The notes: generated by a model from the letters alone, not told the origin. 64,000 nt of DNA from Lentzea sp. NBRC 102530 (GCF_030269365.1 NZ_BSTF01000002.1:496001-560000); one strand, 5' to 3'. Positions 13,612 to 23,964 are shown, counted from the stretch's first letter. Numbers and translations are program-made.

Positions 13612-14595
13612 TCAGGCGGACTCGCGCACCAAGAGAACGGCGCTGACCTGGAGTTCTTCGGTCGGCAACGGCGTTTCGCCCGCGACCAGCCGACCGGCCT
13701 GCTCGATCGCGAGAGTGCCGATCCGGCGGGTGTCGAGCGCGACGCTCGTGAGCGCCGGGTCGACGACCGTGCCGAGCTGCAGACCGTCGAACCCGATCAC
13801 GGCGAGGTCCTTCGGGACGGCCTTGCCGAGTTTGCGGGCCGCCTTGAGCGCGCCCATCGCGATCACGTCGTTGTAGGTGAAGACCGCGGTGAGGCCGGGG
13901 TGCTCGGCGAGCAGCCGGCGCAACGCCTCGGCGCCGCCGTCGACGGACTGCACGGCGTTGCCGACGACCGGCGCGTGCAGGCCGTGCCTGGTCATGGCGT
14001 CCTCGAACCAGTCGCGGCGCAGGCTCGGGTCGGCGCGGCCCGCGTGGTCGAGCATGCCGATCCGGCGGTGACCACCGGCGACGAGGTGGTCTATGGCCGC
14101 GTGCACGCCCTGCTCGCCGTCGATGCGGATCGAGCTGAACCGCGGTTCGTGGTGGTCGCGGCCGATCAGCACGACCGGCATGCCGCCGAGGTGTCCGTCC
14201 AGTTCGGACTCGGGCAGGCTGAAGTACCCGACCACGGCGTCCACCTGGGACGCGACGACCTCCAGCGTGCCGCGTTCCTCGGTGATGCTGTCGGCGGTGT
14301 CGTAGACGATGACGTGCCAGCCGTGCGCCCGTGCCGCCTCCAGCGCACCGGCCGCGACCTCGGTGAAGAACGGGTTGAGCAGGTCGGGGATGACCAGGCC
14401 GATCGTGGTGCTGTCCTGCCGCACCAGGCCGCGCGCGAACCGGCTCGGCCGGTAGCCGAGCTCCTTGGCCGCGTCGAGCACCCGCTGCTTGGTGCTCGCG
14501 TCGATCTCGCCCTTGTCGTTGAGCGCCCTCGACACCGTCTGCCGCGAGACCCCGGCGACCCGTGCGACGTCGTTGATCGTGACGCGCTTGCCCAT
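13612..14595 (-). CDS. LacI-family transcriptional regulator
   Basis: A 327-residue LacI/GalR protein. The N-terminal helix-turn-helix VTINDVARVAGVSRQTVSRA and hinge YRPSRFARGL are canonical, followed by the periplasmic-binding-like effector domain (IGLVIPDLLNPFF, VFTYNDVIAMGALKA, DLAVIGFDGLQLG). It most likely represses the galactoside operon just downstream through the CCGTGAACGTTCACGG site, released by a sugar ligand. ATG 14595 has GAGAGG seven bases upstream. The gene begins two bases after the stop of the LysR gene, so part of its expression may come from that promoter. Confidence 0.9.
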   Translation of the reverse strand: MGKRVTINDVARVAGVSRQTVSRALNDKGEIDASTKQRVLDAAKELGYRPSRFARGLVRQDSTTIGLVIPDLLNPFFTEVAAGALEAARAHGWHVIVYDTADSITEERGTLEVVASQVDAVVGYFSLPESELDGHLGGMPVVLIGRDHHEPRFSSIRIDGEQGVHAAIDHLVAGGHRRIGMLDHAGRADPSLRRDWFEDAMTRHGLHAPVVGNAVQSVDGGAEALRRLLAEHPGLTAVFTYNDVIAMGALKAARKLGKAVPKDLAVIGFDGLQLGTVVDPALTSVALDTRRIGTLAIEQAGRLVAGETPLPTEELQVSAVLLVRESA

Positions 14596-14597
14596 GA

Positions 14598-16771
<2,174 letters not shown>

Positions 16772-16787
16772 CCACTTGGCCATCCGG

Positions 16788-16805
16788 CTCGGCTGGAAAG
16801 CCGAG
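16788..16805 (+). terminator. Small hairpin after dgdA
   Basis: CTCGGCT and AGCCGAG form a perfect seven-base stem around a GGAA loop, 17 bases after the decarboxylase stop. No T-run follows, as is common in high-GC actinomycetes, so it may be a terminator or an RNA structure within the short gap before the kinase gene. Confidence 0.4.
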
Positions 16806-16826
16806 GCCCGGTGGAGGCCCGCCTCC

Positions 16827-16832
16827 TACGAT
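16827..16832 (+). promoter_or_regulatory. -10-like box placing a leaderless start for the histidine kinase
   Basis: TACGAT fits the actinobacterial -10 pattern TAnnnT and ends eight bases before the in-frame GTG at 16841. That spacing is what leaderless transcripts show, where the first transcribed bases are the start codon. This is the reason GTG 16841 is chosen over the upstream GTG 16811. Confidence 0.4.
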
Positions 16833-16840
16833 CGACGGGT

Positions 16841-17860
16841 GTGGGAGAAATTCGTCGCAGGCTGCTGATCGTCGTCACCGTCCTGCTGTGCGTCGAGATC
16901 TTCGTCGTCACCGGGCGGATCATCGGCTTCGACCGGGCGATCCACCTGAGCAACACCCGCGGCATCAGCGTGGGCTCCTCGGTGTTCACCCACCCGCTGG
17001 TGATCGTCATCGAGGCGTCGCTCGTGCTGGTCGTCGTGTTCGCCCACGCGTGGCGGACACGGCCTCTGGTGGCCGTGCCGCTGGTCGTCGTGCTCGTCGC
17101 CGTGGTCGACCACGCCGCGTTCTTCCGCCCGCACCCGGCCCTGAGCCGGGCGGACGCCGTCCAGCTGATCACGTTCCTGAGCGTCGTCATGGCGGCTGCC
17201 GGTCTGCTGCTGCGGATGCGGGAACGGTCACGTGCGGCGTTGGCGGCGGCCGCGGAGGAGAGGGCCCGGCGCGACGAACGCCTCGACATGGCCAGGGAGC
17301 TGCACGACGTGGTGGCGCACCACGTCACCGGGATGCTCGTGCAGGCCCAGGCCGCGCTCGTGGTGGCGCAGCAGGACAGGGACAGGGCGTGTGCCATGCT
17401 GCCGGGAATCGTGGAGGGTGGCACGGACGCGTTGGGGGCGATGAGCGCGATGGTGAGGACGTTGCGGAACAACGGGACCGACACCGCCACCACCGACCTC
17501 ACCGCCGACCTGCACCAGCTCGCCGAGAAGTCGGGACTGCCGGTGCGGACGAGCATCGAACTGACCGAGGTGCGGCCGGAGCTCGGGCGGTCGGTGCTGC
17601 GCATCGTCCAGGAGGCGCTGACCAACGTCCGCAAGCACGCCTTCGACGCGACGAGCGTGGAGGTCGACGTGCGGCTGACGGCCGACGCGGTGCTGCTGTC
17701 CGTTGTGGACAACGGCAGGACGCGCCCCGCGCACTCGGGAGGGTTCGGGCTCGTGGGCATGAAGGAGCGGGTGAGCGAACTGGGCGGGCGGTTCTTCGCG
17801 GGTGCCACGGGAGAGGGCTGGCTCGTCACCGCCGAGCTGCCGCTGGAGGTCCGCGCGTGA
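16841..17860 (+). CDS. Sensor histidine kinase (NarL/DesK-type, HisKA_3)
   Basis: About 339 residues. Four hydrophobic segments fill the first 120 residues (LLIVVTVLLCVEIFVV, PLVIVIEASLVLVVVFAHAW and so on), giving a membrane-embedded sensor without a large outer domain. A coiled linker rich in Ala/Arg/Glu precedes the dimerisation box MARELHDVVAHHVTGML, whose first histidine is the phospho-acceptor. The ATPase domain follows (VQEALTNVRKHAF, GFGLVGMKERVSELGG). Its stop overlaps the GTG of the response-regulator gene, so they form one two-component operon. The signal is unknown. Start alternatives are GTG 16811 and GTG 16841. Confidence 0.9.
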   Translation: MGEIRRRLLIVVTVLLCVEIFVVTGRIIGFDRAIHLSNTRGISVGSSVFTHPLVIVIEASLVLVVVFAHAWRTRPLVAVPLVVVLVAVVDHAAFFRPHPALSRADAVQLITFLSVVMAAAGLLLRMRERSRAALAAAAEERARRDERLDMARELHDVVAHHVTGMLVQAQAALVVAQQDRDRACAMLPGIVEGGTDALGAMSAMVRTLRNNGTDTATTDLTADLHQLAEKSGLPVRTSIELTEVRPELGRSVLRIVQEALTNVRKHAFDATSVEVDVRLTADAVLLSVVDNGRTRPAHSGGFGLVGMKERVSELGGRFFAGATGEGWLVTAELPLEVRA

Positions 17861-18483
17861 TCAGCGTGCTCATCGCCGAGGACCAGGACATGGTGCGAGC
17901 CGGGTTCCGGCTCATCCTCGAGACGCAGCCCGACATCGACGTCGTCGCGGACGTGCCGGACGGCGTGAGCGCCGTGGAGCAGGCGCGCAGGCTGGAGCCC
18001 GACGTCTGCCTGGTCGACGTGCGGATGCCCGGCCTGGACGGCCTGGAGGTCACCCGCCGGCTCGCCCCGCACACCCGTGTCGTGGTGGTGACGACGTTCG
18101 ACAGCGACGAGGTGCTGAACAAGGCCCTGGACCTCGGCGCGTGCGGGTTCCTCACCAAGGACGCGAGCCCCGGCCTGCTGGCCGAGGCGGTCAGGTCGGC
18201 GGCGCGTGGTGACGTCCTGGTGTCGCCCCAGGTGGTGCTGCGCGTGCTGCGCCGGTCGACGCCCCCGGTCGCCTCGGCCGACGCCGAGGTGCTGAGCGAA
18301 CGCGAGCTGGAGGTCGTGCGGGAGGTCTCGAAGGGCCTGAGCAACAACGAGATCGCGGTCGCGCTCAAGGTCTCCGTGTCGTCGGTGAAGGCCTACCTGG
18401 CGTCGGTGCAGACCAAGGTGGGCGCGCGCAACCGCGTCGAGGTCGTCGCGTGGGCGTTCCGCGCGCACGTGGTGGCCGGATGA
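17857..18483 (+). CDS. NarL/FixJ-family response regulator
   Basis: A 208-residue regulator. The receiver domain starts ISVLIAEDQDMVRAGF, with the acidic pocket at EDQ and phospho-acceptor Asp in VCLVDVRMPGLDGLEV; TTFDS and LTKDAS supply the conserved Thr and Lys. The C-terminal LuxR-type helix-turn-helix is LSERELEVVREVSKGLSNNE and IAVALKVSVSSVKAYLASVQ. GTG 17857 overlaps the kinase stop by four bases. Targets are unknown; the VanZ-like and GT87 genes 120 bases downstream are plausible, and an 11-base sequence GGCCATCCGGC flanks the two-gene unit on both sides. Confidence 0.9.
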   Translation: MISVLIAEDQDMVRAGFRLILETQPDIDVVADVPDGVSAVEQARRLEPDVCLVDVRMPGLDGLEVTRRLAPHTRVVVVTTFDSDEVLNKALDLGACGFLTKDASPGLLAEAVRSAARGDVLVSPQVVLRVLRRSTPPVASADAEVLSERELEVVREVSKGLSNNEIAVALKVSVSSVKAYLASVQTKVGARNRVEVVAWAFRAHVVAG

Positions 18484-18602
18484 CCATGGCCATCCGGCCA
18501 GTCCCGTCCGCGTCGCTGTCCGAGCGGCCATGATCTCGGTGCCCTCCGGCTGATCCACCGGCACCCCTCGGCCCAGCAGGCTCGTCCACATCGGATTTCG
18601 TT

Positions 18603-19145
18603 GTGGACGAAGGGTTTCGGGCTGTGCTGGAGCAGGTGCTGTGGGCGTGGGACGCCGTCGGGGACGCGCTGGCGAACCCGCTGATCGCGGTGGGCGTGGT
18701 GGTCGGGGCCGTGGTGCTGGGCGTCGGCGCGCGGTGCGCGGCACGGCGGTTCGGATGGCGTCCGGTGCCCGCCGTCTTCGCGGGTGTCTTCCTCGGGGTC
18801 GTGCTCGGCGTGACGTTCTCGCGCACGCTGCCGGACTGGGCGACCGCACCCGGCCAGGCGTTCTGCCACCTCAACGGGTTCTCGTTGCACGGTTCGGCGG
18901 AGCTGCTGAACGCGTTGCTGTTCGTGCCGCTGGTGTGGTGCGCGGTGCTGGCGACGCGCCGCCCGCTCGCGGTCGCGGTGGGGGCCGTGCTGCTGAGCGC
19001 GGCGATCGAGGTCGTGCAGCCGCTGACCGGGCGCGGACTGTGCGAGACGCAGGACTTGTTCAACAACAGCGCGGGAGCAGTGGTGGCTGCCGCGCTCGCG
19101 GCGGGTTTCGTGGCGCTGCGCGACCGTGCCGAGGTGGCCCGATGA
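18603..19145 (+). CDS. VanZ-like membrane protein
   Basis: A 180-residue protein with about four membrane spans (LIAVGVVVGAVVLGVGARC, AVFAGVFLGVVLGVTFS, ALLFVPLVWCAVLA, ALAVAVGAVLLSAAIEVVQP). The segment AAIEVVQPLTGRGLCETQDL followed by FNNSAGAVVAAAL is the VanZ signature. VanZ itself gives low-level teicoplanin resistance, but the wider family has no settled function. GTG 18603 has no clear ribosome-binding site; GTG 18624 is preceded by GAAGGG at nine bases and is a good alternative. Its stop overlaps the ATG of the mannosyltransferase gene, so the two are coupled. Confidence 0.75.
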   Translation: MDEGFRAVLEQVLWAWDAVGDALANPLIAVGVVVGAVVLGVGARCAARRFGWRPVPAVFAGVFLGVVLGVTFSRTLPDWATAPGQAFCHLNGFSLHGSAELLNALLFVPLVWCAVLATRRPLAVAVGAVLLSAAIEVVQPLTGRGLCETQDLFNNSAGAVVAAALAAGFVALRDRAEVAR

Positions 19146-20290
19146 CCGTCCAGCGGCGGCTCTGGGCCGCGGTCGCGGGCGGGCTGCTGGTGTGGGTGTT
19201 CGTGCGGAGCTTCGGCACCGGTGTGCTGGACCTGCGCGTGTACCTCGCGGGCGGAGAGGCGTGGCTGACCGGGAGCGATCTGTACACCGCCGCCTTCCAG
19301 GCCCCGAACGGACTTCCGTTCACCTACCCGCCCTTCGCGGCGGTGGTGTTCAGCGCCCTGGCGCCGCTTCCCCTCGCCGTGGTGGCACTTCTGTTCACGG
19401 CGCTGGGCATCGGGCTCTTCACGGCGGCGATGCGCCCGTGGGCCGGGTACGGCCTGGTGGCGTTGTTCCTGCTGCTCGAACCCATGCGCGGGGGAGCGGA
19501 CCTCGGCCAGGTCAACCTGGTCCTGATCGGACTGGTCGCGCTCGACTGCCTGCTGCCGCGCACGGTGTGGCCCCGCGGCCTGCTCGTCGGGCTGGCCGCC
19601 GCGATCAAGCTGACCCCGGCCGTGTTCGTGCTGTTCTTCCTGTGCCGCGGGCGCTGGCGGCCCGCACTGACCGCCGTGGCGACGTTCGCGGCGTGCGGCG
19701 CGCTCGGCTGGCTGCTCGCACCGGGGCAGTCCCGGCGGTTCTGGTTCCACGCCATGCTCGATCCCGACCGGGTCGGCGGACTCGCCTACAGCGCGAACCA
19801 GTCGTTGCGCGGCTTGCTGGTCCGGCTCGGCGCACCGCAGTTCGTGTGGTTCGTCGCGGTCGTGGCGGTGCTGGCGTTGGTCGTGGTCGTGCTGCCGCGG
19901 CTGCGTGACGACTTCACGGCTCTCGTGGCGACCGCCGCCGCCGGTCTGCTGATCTCGCCGGTGTCGTGGTCGCACCACTGGGTGTGGATCGCGCCGGCGT
20001 TGGTGCTGCTGCACGGCCGGGTGCGGATCGCGGTGGCGGCGGTGTTCGCCGTCGGACCGCACTGGTTGCTGCCGACTGCGGGGGACAAGGAACTGACGTG
20101 GACGTGGTGGCAGCACCTCGTCGGCAACACCTACGTGTGGCTGGCGCTCGCGTTCCTGGTCTGGTGCGCGGTGCGGCCGGGCACGATCACCCGGCCGCGT
20201 CCGCCCGCTCAGCCCGTCAGCGCGCGGGAGTCCTCGATCGCCGCCCGCCGGGCCAGCCGGTGGGCCCGCCGGATCTCGGCCTCGCCGTAG
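19142..20290 (+). CDS. GT87-family (DUF2029) membrane mannosyltransferase
   Basis: A 382-residue polytopic protein with about nine to ten hydrophobic segments. The N-terminal loop DLRVYLAGGEAWLTGSDLY carries the acidic pair of the PimE-like alpha-1,2-mannosyltransferases, and LGQVNLVLIGLVALD, IKLTPAVFVLFFL and SPVSWSHHWVW are further family marks. Such enzymes use polyprenyl-phosphate-mannose on the outer face to extend lipomannan or related glycans. ATG 19142 overlaps the VanZ-like stop. The last 27 codons, rich in Arg and Ala, overlap the convergent thioesterase gene by 82 bases. Confidence 0.75.
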   Translation: MTVQRRLWAAVAGGLLVWVFVRSFGTGVLDLRVYLAGGEAWLTGSDLYTAAFQAPNGLPFTYPPFAAVVFSALAPLPLAVVALLFTALGIGLFTAAMRPWAGYGLVALFLLLEPMRGGADLGQVNLVLIGLVALDCLLPRTVWPRGLLVGLAAAIKLTPAVFVLFFLCRGRWRPALTAVATFAACGALGWLLAPGQSRRFWFHAMLDPDRVGGLAYSANQSLRGLLVRLGAPQFVWFVAVVAVLALVVVVLPRLRDDFTALVATAAAGLLISPVSWSHHWVWIAPALVLLHGRVRIAVAAVFAVGPHWLLPTAGDKELTWTWWQHLVGNTYVWLALAFLVWCAVRPGTITRPRPPAQPVSARESSIAARRASRWARRISASP

Positions 20291-20721
20291 CGCCTGCGAT
20301 CCTCGTCCGTCTGCGGCACGACCGGGGGCACGCCCCTCGGTTCGCCGTGCTCGTCGACCGCCACCAGCACGATGTAGGCCGACGCCACGTGCACGGCGGG
20401 CACCGTGCTGTCCCAGCGGTCGGCGAGCGCCCTGACCCCGATCTCCATCGAGGTCGCGCCCGCCCAGTTGATCTGCGCGTGCAGGTGCAGCACGTCACCG
20501 ACGCGCACGGGCACCCGGAACGTCATCTCGTCGATCGCCACGGTGACCGCGGCGCCCTCGGAGTGCCGTGCCGACACCACCCCCGCGAGGGAGTCGGCCA
20601 GTTTCATCAGCACACCACCGTGGACGGTGCCCATCAGGTTGGTGTCGTTGTTGTCCATGATCTGCGACAGCGTCAGCCGCGACTCGGCGGGCGACTTTCC
20701 GGGCAGCACCGGGTGGATCAC
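20209..20721 (-). CDS. Acyl-CoA thioesterase (hotdog fold, YciA/BACH type)
   Basis: A 170-residue hotdog protein. The motif NLMGTVHGGVLMKLADSLAG contains the HGG and Asp region of the BACH/YciA branch, followed by VAIDEMTFRVPVRVGDVL and MEIGVRALAD. It should hydrolyse acyl-CoA esters in the cytoplasm; chain length is not readable. GTG 20721 has GAGGAGAG seven bases upstream. That ribosome-binding site abuts the 3' strand of the closing helix of a cobalamin riboswitch, so translation may respond to vitamin B12, which is unusual for this family. The 3' end overlaps the GT87 gene by 82 bases. Confidence 0.85.
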   Translation of the reverse strand: MIHPVLPGKSPAESRLTLSQIMDNNDTNLMGTVHGGVLMKLADSLAGVVSARHSEGAAVTVAIDEMTFRVPVRVGDVLHLHAQINWAGATSMEIGVRALADRWDSTVPAVHVASAYIVLVAVDEHGEPRGVPPVVPQTDEDRRRYGEAEIRRAHRLARRAAIEDSRALTG

Positions 20722-20735
20722 AGGCTCTCTCCTCG

Positions 20736-20958
20736 CGAGCGTGCGGATGCAACGCCGGCGGCAGGTCTTCGGACTCGTGGGCGCACCGCTCGCTCCTACC
20801 GGCCGCCGCTTCCCGGGCTCTCGCCCAGTGCTTCGTTGGCAGCTTTCGTTCCCACTCACCGCTGCGGGGCAGTCCCGGATTCGCACCGGGTTCCCTCTTG
20901 CCTCGCTCCCGTCGCGGGGAGCGAACCGTCAGCCCGGTCAGCCTAACCCGCACGCTCG
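20736..20958 (-). ncRNA. Cobalamin riboswitch
   Basis: Read on the minus strand the region has the ordered elements of the B12 riboswitch: GGGAACCCGGTGCGAATCC, GGGACTGCCCCGCAGCGG, a GCACTGG B12-box region, GGGAAGCGG and the end GAGTCCGAAGACCTGCC, a form common in streptomycetes. The closing P1 helix pairs 20946-20958 (CGAGCGTGCGGGT) with 20736-20748 (ATCCGCACGCTCG), 13 pairs with one G-U. The ribosome-binding site of the thioesterase gene begins two bases beyond P1. Adenosyl- or methylcobalamin binding would be expected to reduce expression of the downstream gene. Confidence 0.9.
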
Positions 20959-21004
20959 AACGGGGGCCCCGGCGCGTGGTCGGGACCCCCGTCGACGCAG
21001 CTCG

Positions 21005-23227
21005 CTAGCGGGCGAACTGGAACCAGTTCACGTTCGCCAGATCGCCGCCCGTGCCGCCGGTCGCCACCAGGTAGAGCCGGTGCACGCCGGTCGCGCCCGA
21101 CGCGGCGGCCGTGCGGCTCGTCCACGTCTGCCAGCCGCCGGTGCTCGCCGCGGACACCGTCGCGACCACCGGGCCGGTCGGGCTGTCGAGGCGGTACTGC
21201 AGCGTGCCGCCGGCCGTGGAGCCCGACGCGAGCCGCGTGGTCACCGACGTCGGCGGCGTGGCACCGAAGTCGATGTCCGCGTAGGCCACGTAGTCGCCCG
21301 GCGTCAGGTAGCCGACGTTCTGGCCGCAGCCGGAGTCGGTGCACCGCTCGACCTGCGTGCCGCGCTGCTCGTCGTAGTACGAGGCGCCGATGATGTTGTA
21401 GGCGTTCTGCGTCGCCGGGAACTGCGTGCCGAAGCCGTACGGGAACAGCGGTGCCTTGCCGTCGCCGACGTTGATCGGCTGCTGCGAGGCGCTCTGCATC
21501 CACGTGAACGGCAGCGTGCCGGTCGGCTTGTAGTCGCCGAAGAGCACGTCCGCGACGCCGTTGCCCTCGGTGCCGGGCAGCCAGGCCGCGACGAGCGCGG
21601 TCCACTGCGGCAGCTGCGCCGCGATGTCCAGCGGGCGGCCGGACACGAGCACCACGACGACCGGGACACCGGTGGCGCGCAACGTGTTCAGCGTCGCGAT
21701 GTCCTCGGCGTCGAGACCGAGGCCGCCGGGCCGGTCACCCGCGCCCTCGGTGTACGGGGTCTCCCCGATGACGGCGATCGCGGCGTTGTACGTGCCGTCG
21801 ATGCCGGTGCCGTTGCGGTTGTACGTGACCGTCGTGGACGTCGACACCGCGCCGCGGATGCCCTGCAGCACAGTGGTTCCCGGCGTCACCGCGCCGCTGC
21901 CGCCCTGCCACGAGATCGTCCAGCCACCGCTCTGGTAGCCGATGTCGTCCGCGCTCTTGCCCGCCACGAAGATCTTCGACGCCGTCTTGGACAGCGGCAG
22001 CACGCCGTTCTGGTTCTTCAGCAGAACCTGCGACTTGCGCACGGCCTCGCGGGCCAGGGCGCGGTGCTCGGCGTTGCCGACGGTCGGCGTGTAGTTCCGG
22101 TCGGTCAGCGGCTTCTCGAACAGGCCCAGCTCGAACTTCTTGGTGAGGATGCGGCGGTTGGCGTCGTCGATGCGCGACATCGGCACGCGGCCCGCCTGCA
22201 CCTCCTGCTTGAGGAAGGTGATGAAGTTCCGCCACTCGGTCGGCACCATGACCATGTCGAGGCCCGCGTTGATCGAGTCGCGCACCTCGGCGGCGGTGAA
22301 GCCGGGCTGGCCGTCGATCTGGTCGATGGCGTTCCAGTCCGACACGACGAGGCCGCTGAAACCCAGCTCGTTCTTCAGCACGTCGGTGATCAGATACCTG
22401 TGGCCGTGCAGCTTCGTGCCGTTCCAGCTGCTGTAGGTGATCATCACCGAGCCGACGCCCTTGGCGATCGCGTCGCGGAACGGCGGCAGGTGCGTCGCCC
22501 GCAGCTCGGCCTCGCTGACCTGCGTGTTGCCCTGGTCGGTGCCGTTGGTCGTGCCGCCGTCACCGATGTAGTGCTTGGCCGTCGCGAGCACCGAGCCGGG
22601 GTCCGACAGCTTCGAGCCCTGCAGGCCGGTGATCATCGTCGTCATCGCGGTGGCGTCCTGCGGCGTCTCACCGAACGACTCGTAGGTGCGGCCCCACCGG
22701 TCGTTGCGCGCGACGCACAGGCACGGCGCGAAGTCCCAGTCGATGCCGGTGCCCGACACCTCCTCGGCGGTGGCGCGGCCGATCCGCTGCACCAGCCCGG
22801 GATCACGCGTCGCGCCGAGGCCGATGTTGTGCGGGAAGATCGTGGCGCCGACGACGTTGTTGTGCCCGTGCACGGCGTCCACGCCGTAGATCATGGGAAT
22901 GCCCAGCGGCGTGGCCATCGCCGCGCGCTGGAAGTTGTCGTACATGTTCGCCCACGACGTGGCGTTGTTCGGTGACGGCGCGGAACCGCCGCCGGACAGC
23001 AGCGACCCGATCCGGAAGTTCGTCAGGTCCGCGTTGCTGACCGCGTTGCGCTCGGCCTGCGTCATCTGCCCGACCTTCTCGTCGAGCGACATGCGGCTCA
23101 GCAGGTCAGCCACCCGAGCCGGGACGGGCTGCGCCGGGTCCTTGTAGATCGGGTCGGCCGCGGCGGCCGTACCGGTGGGGATGACGGCGGCACTGAGCAG
23201 AAGTGCGGCCGCCAGGAACTTTCTCAC
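21005..23227 (-). CDS. Secreted GH3 beta-glucosidase with C-terminal CBM6-like domain
   Basis: A 740-residue exported enzyme. The signal peptide is MRKFLAAALLLSAAVIPTGT ending near AAAADP. The GH3 N-domain contains GIPMIYGVDAVHGHNN, LATAKHYIGDGGTTNG and the nucleophile Asp297 in LVVSDWNAI; the C-domain contains LLKNQNGVLPLSKTA and VVVLVSGRPLDIA. The KHYIGDGG form fits beta-glucosidases rather than NagZ-type hexosaminidases (KHFPGHG). Residues about 620-740 (YVAYADIDFG, GGWQTWTSR, NVNWFQFAR) resemble a family 6 carbohydrate-binding module. GTG 23227 follows GGAGG. A DasR-like palindrome lies 80-95 bases upstream. Confidence 0.85.
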   Translation of the reverse strand: MRKFLAAALLLSAAVIPTGTAAAADPIYKDPAQPVPARVADLLSRMSLDEKVGQMTQAERNAVSNADLTNFRIGSLLSGGGSAPSPNNATSWANMYDNFQRAAMATPLGIPMIYGVDAVHGHNNVVGATIFPHNIGLGATRDPGLVQRIGRATAEEVSGTGIDWDFAPCLCVARNDRWGRTYESFGETPQDATAMTTMITGLQGSKLSDPGSVLATAKHYIGDGGTTNGTDQGNTQVSEAELRATHLPPFRDAIAKGVGSVMITYSSWNGTKLHGHRYLITDVLKNELGFSGLVVSDWNAIDQIDGQPGFTAAEVRDSINAGLDMVMVPTEWRNFITFLKQEVQAGRVPMSRIDDANRRILTKKFELGLFEKPLTDRNYTPTVGNAEHRALAREAVRKSQVLLKNQNGVLPLSKTASKIFVAGKSADDIGYQSGGWTISWQGGSGAVTPGTTVLQGIRGAVSTSTTVTYNRNGTGIDGTYNAAIAVIGETPYTEGAGDRPGGLGLDAEDIATLNTLRATGVPVVVVLVSGRPLDIAAQLPQWTALVAAWLPGTEGNGVADVLFGDYKPTGTLPFTWMQSASQQPINVGDGKAPLFPYGFGTQFPATQNAYNIIGASYYDEQRGTQVERCTDSGCGQNVGYLTPGDYVAYADIDFGATPPTSVTTRLASGSTAGGTLQYRLDSPTGPVVATVSAASTGGWQTWTSRTAAASGATGVHRLYLVATGGTGGDLANVNWFQFAR

Positions 23228-23306
23228 AGGGCAGACCTCCGGGGGACGAGGTCCTGTTTACCTTGCGGCACAACAGGGTTGACCGCAGCGTAACCTCGGT
23301 CGACCT

Positions 23307-23322
23307 AGTGGTATAGACCACG
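23307..23322. promoter_or_regulatory. DasR-type (dre-like) palindrome upstream of GH3 gene
   Basis: AGTGGTATAGACCACG resembles the DasR responsive element consensus ACTGGTCTAGACCACT at 13 of 16 positions, with the inner TGGT-n4-ACCA intact. DasR is the GntR-family N-acetylglucosamine regulator of actinomycetes. The site sits between the SUKH-like stop and the GH3 start, in promoter position for the glucosidase. Confidence 0.55.
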
Positions 23323-23358
23323 GGGGAACCGGAACCAGGACCGGTTCCCCCGCTGGTC

Positions 23359-23901
23359 CTACCGGCACCAGGACCGCACCGTCTCCGCGAAGTCGGGGAA
23401 CTCGGCCCGCGCCGCCGCCAGCACCTCGGCGGGCGTGCGCGGTGCGACCCCGGAGTACTTCTCCGCCACCGCCCGCAACCCGGCGTGCTCCACCCCGCCG
23501 TCGAACCCGAACTCGACGGCCTCCTGCGGCCCCACCCCGCCCGCGAGCAGCCACAGGAACTCGCCGAGGCTCGTGGCCACCGGCCCGACCTCGCCCTCCG
23601 ACCCGAAGAACACCACGGGCTGCGCCTCCAACGGGCCCTCCCGCACGATCCAGAGCAAGGCCAGCCCACCCGTCCCGTCCTGCCCGAAGGCCCGGAACGC
23701 GGCACCGTCCAACTCGTCGTTGCCGGTCCACGACCGGATCCAGTCGGTGGTCTCCTCGGCCGAGTCGAACTCCTGGTAAGGCTCGTAGTCCATGTTGCCC
23801 GGCGAGGGCTCGTCGGCCTTCTCGTCGTACTCCCACGGGAAGTCGATGCCGCCGAGAGCGGCCAGCGCGGCGGGGAAGGCGCGGTCGTCAGTGATCTCCA
23901 C
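23359..23901 (-). CDS. SMI1/KNR4 (SUKH)-like protein
   Basis: A 180-residue acidic soluble protein beginning MEITDDRAFPAALAALGG at GTG 23901. The central VVFFGSEGEVGPVATSLGEF and LWLLAGGVG follow the SUKH pattern, in which a strand-turn reports local state before an SLxEFL-type helix. SUKH proteins often act as immunity proteins against polymorphic toxins. No toxin gene is adjacent, so an orphan immunity or general role is possible. The family assignment rests on pattern only. Confidence 0.5.
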   Translation of the reverse strand: MEITDDRAFPAALAALGGIDFPWEYDEKADEPSPGNMDYEPYQEFDSAEETTDWIRSWTGNDELDGAAFRAFGQDGTGGLALLWIVREGPLEAQPVVFFGSEGEVGPVATSLGEFLWLLAGGVGPQEAVEFGFDGGVEHAGLRAVAEKYSGVAPRTPAEVLAAARAEFPDFAETVRSWCR

Positions 23902-23964
23902 GCGCGCACGCTACTTCAACAGATCACGCGCCTGCGGCGTCTTGGTGCGGGAGAGGAGTCAGAC

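Larger units (their letters stand above)
16778..18498. repeat. Direct repeat GGCCATCCGGC flanking the two-component genes
   Basis: The 11-mer GGCCATCCGGC occurs at 16778-16788 and again at 18488-18498. Each copy begins within ten bases after a TGACCA that contains the stop codon of the preceding gene, so the match extends loosely to TGACCA-n-GGCCATCCGGC. It may be a binding site of the response regulator or chance in GC-rich sequence. Confidence 0.3.

Noticed and set aside
20405..22975. 856-residue plus-strand frame over the riboswitch and GH3 gene
   Set aside because: Antisense to a GH3 enzyme with signal peptide and catalytic motifs; no domain is visible in the plus frame.
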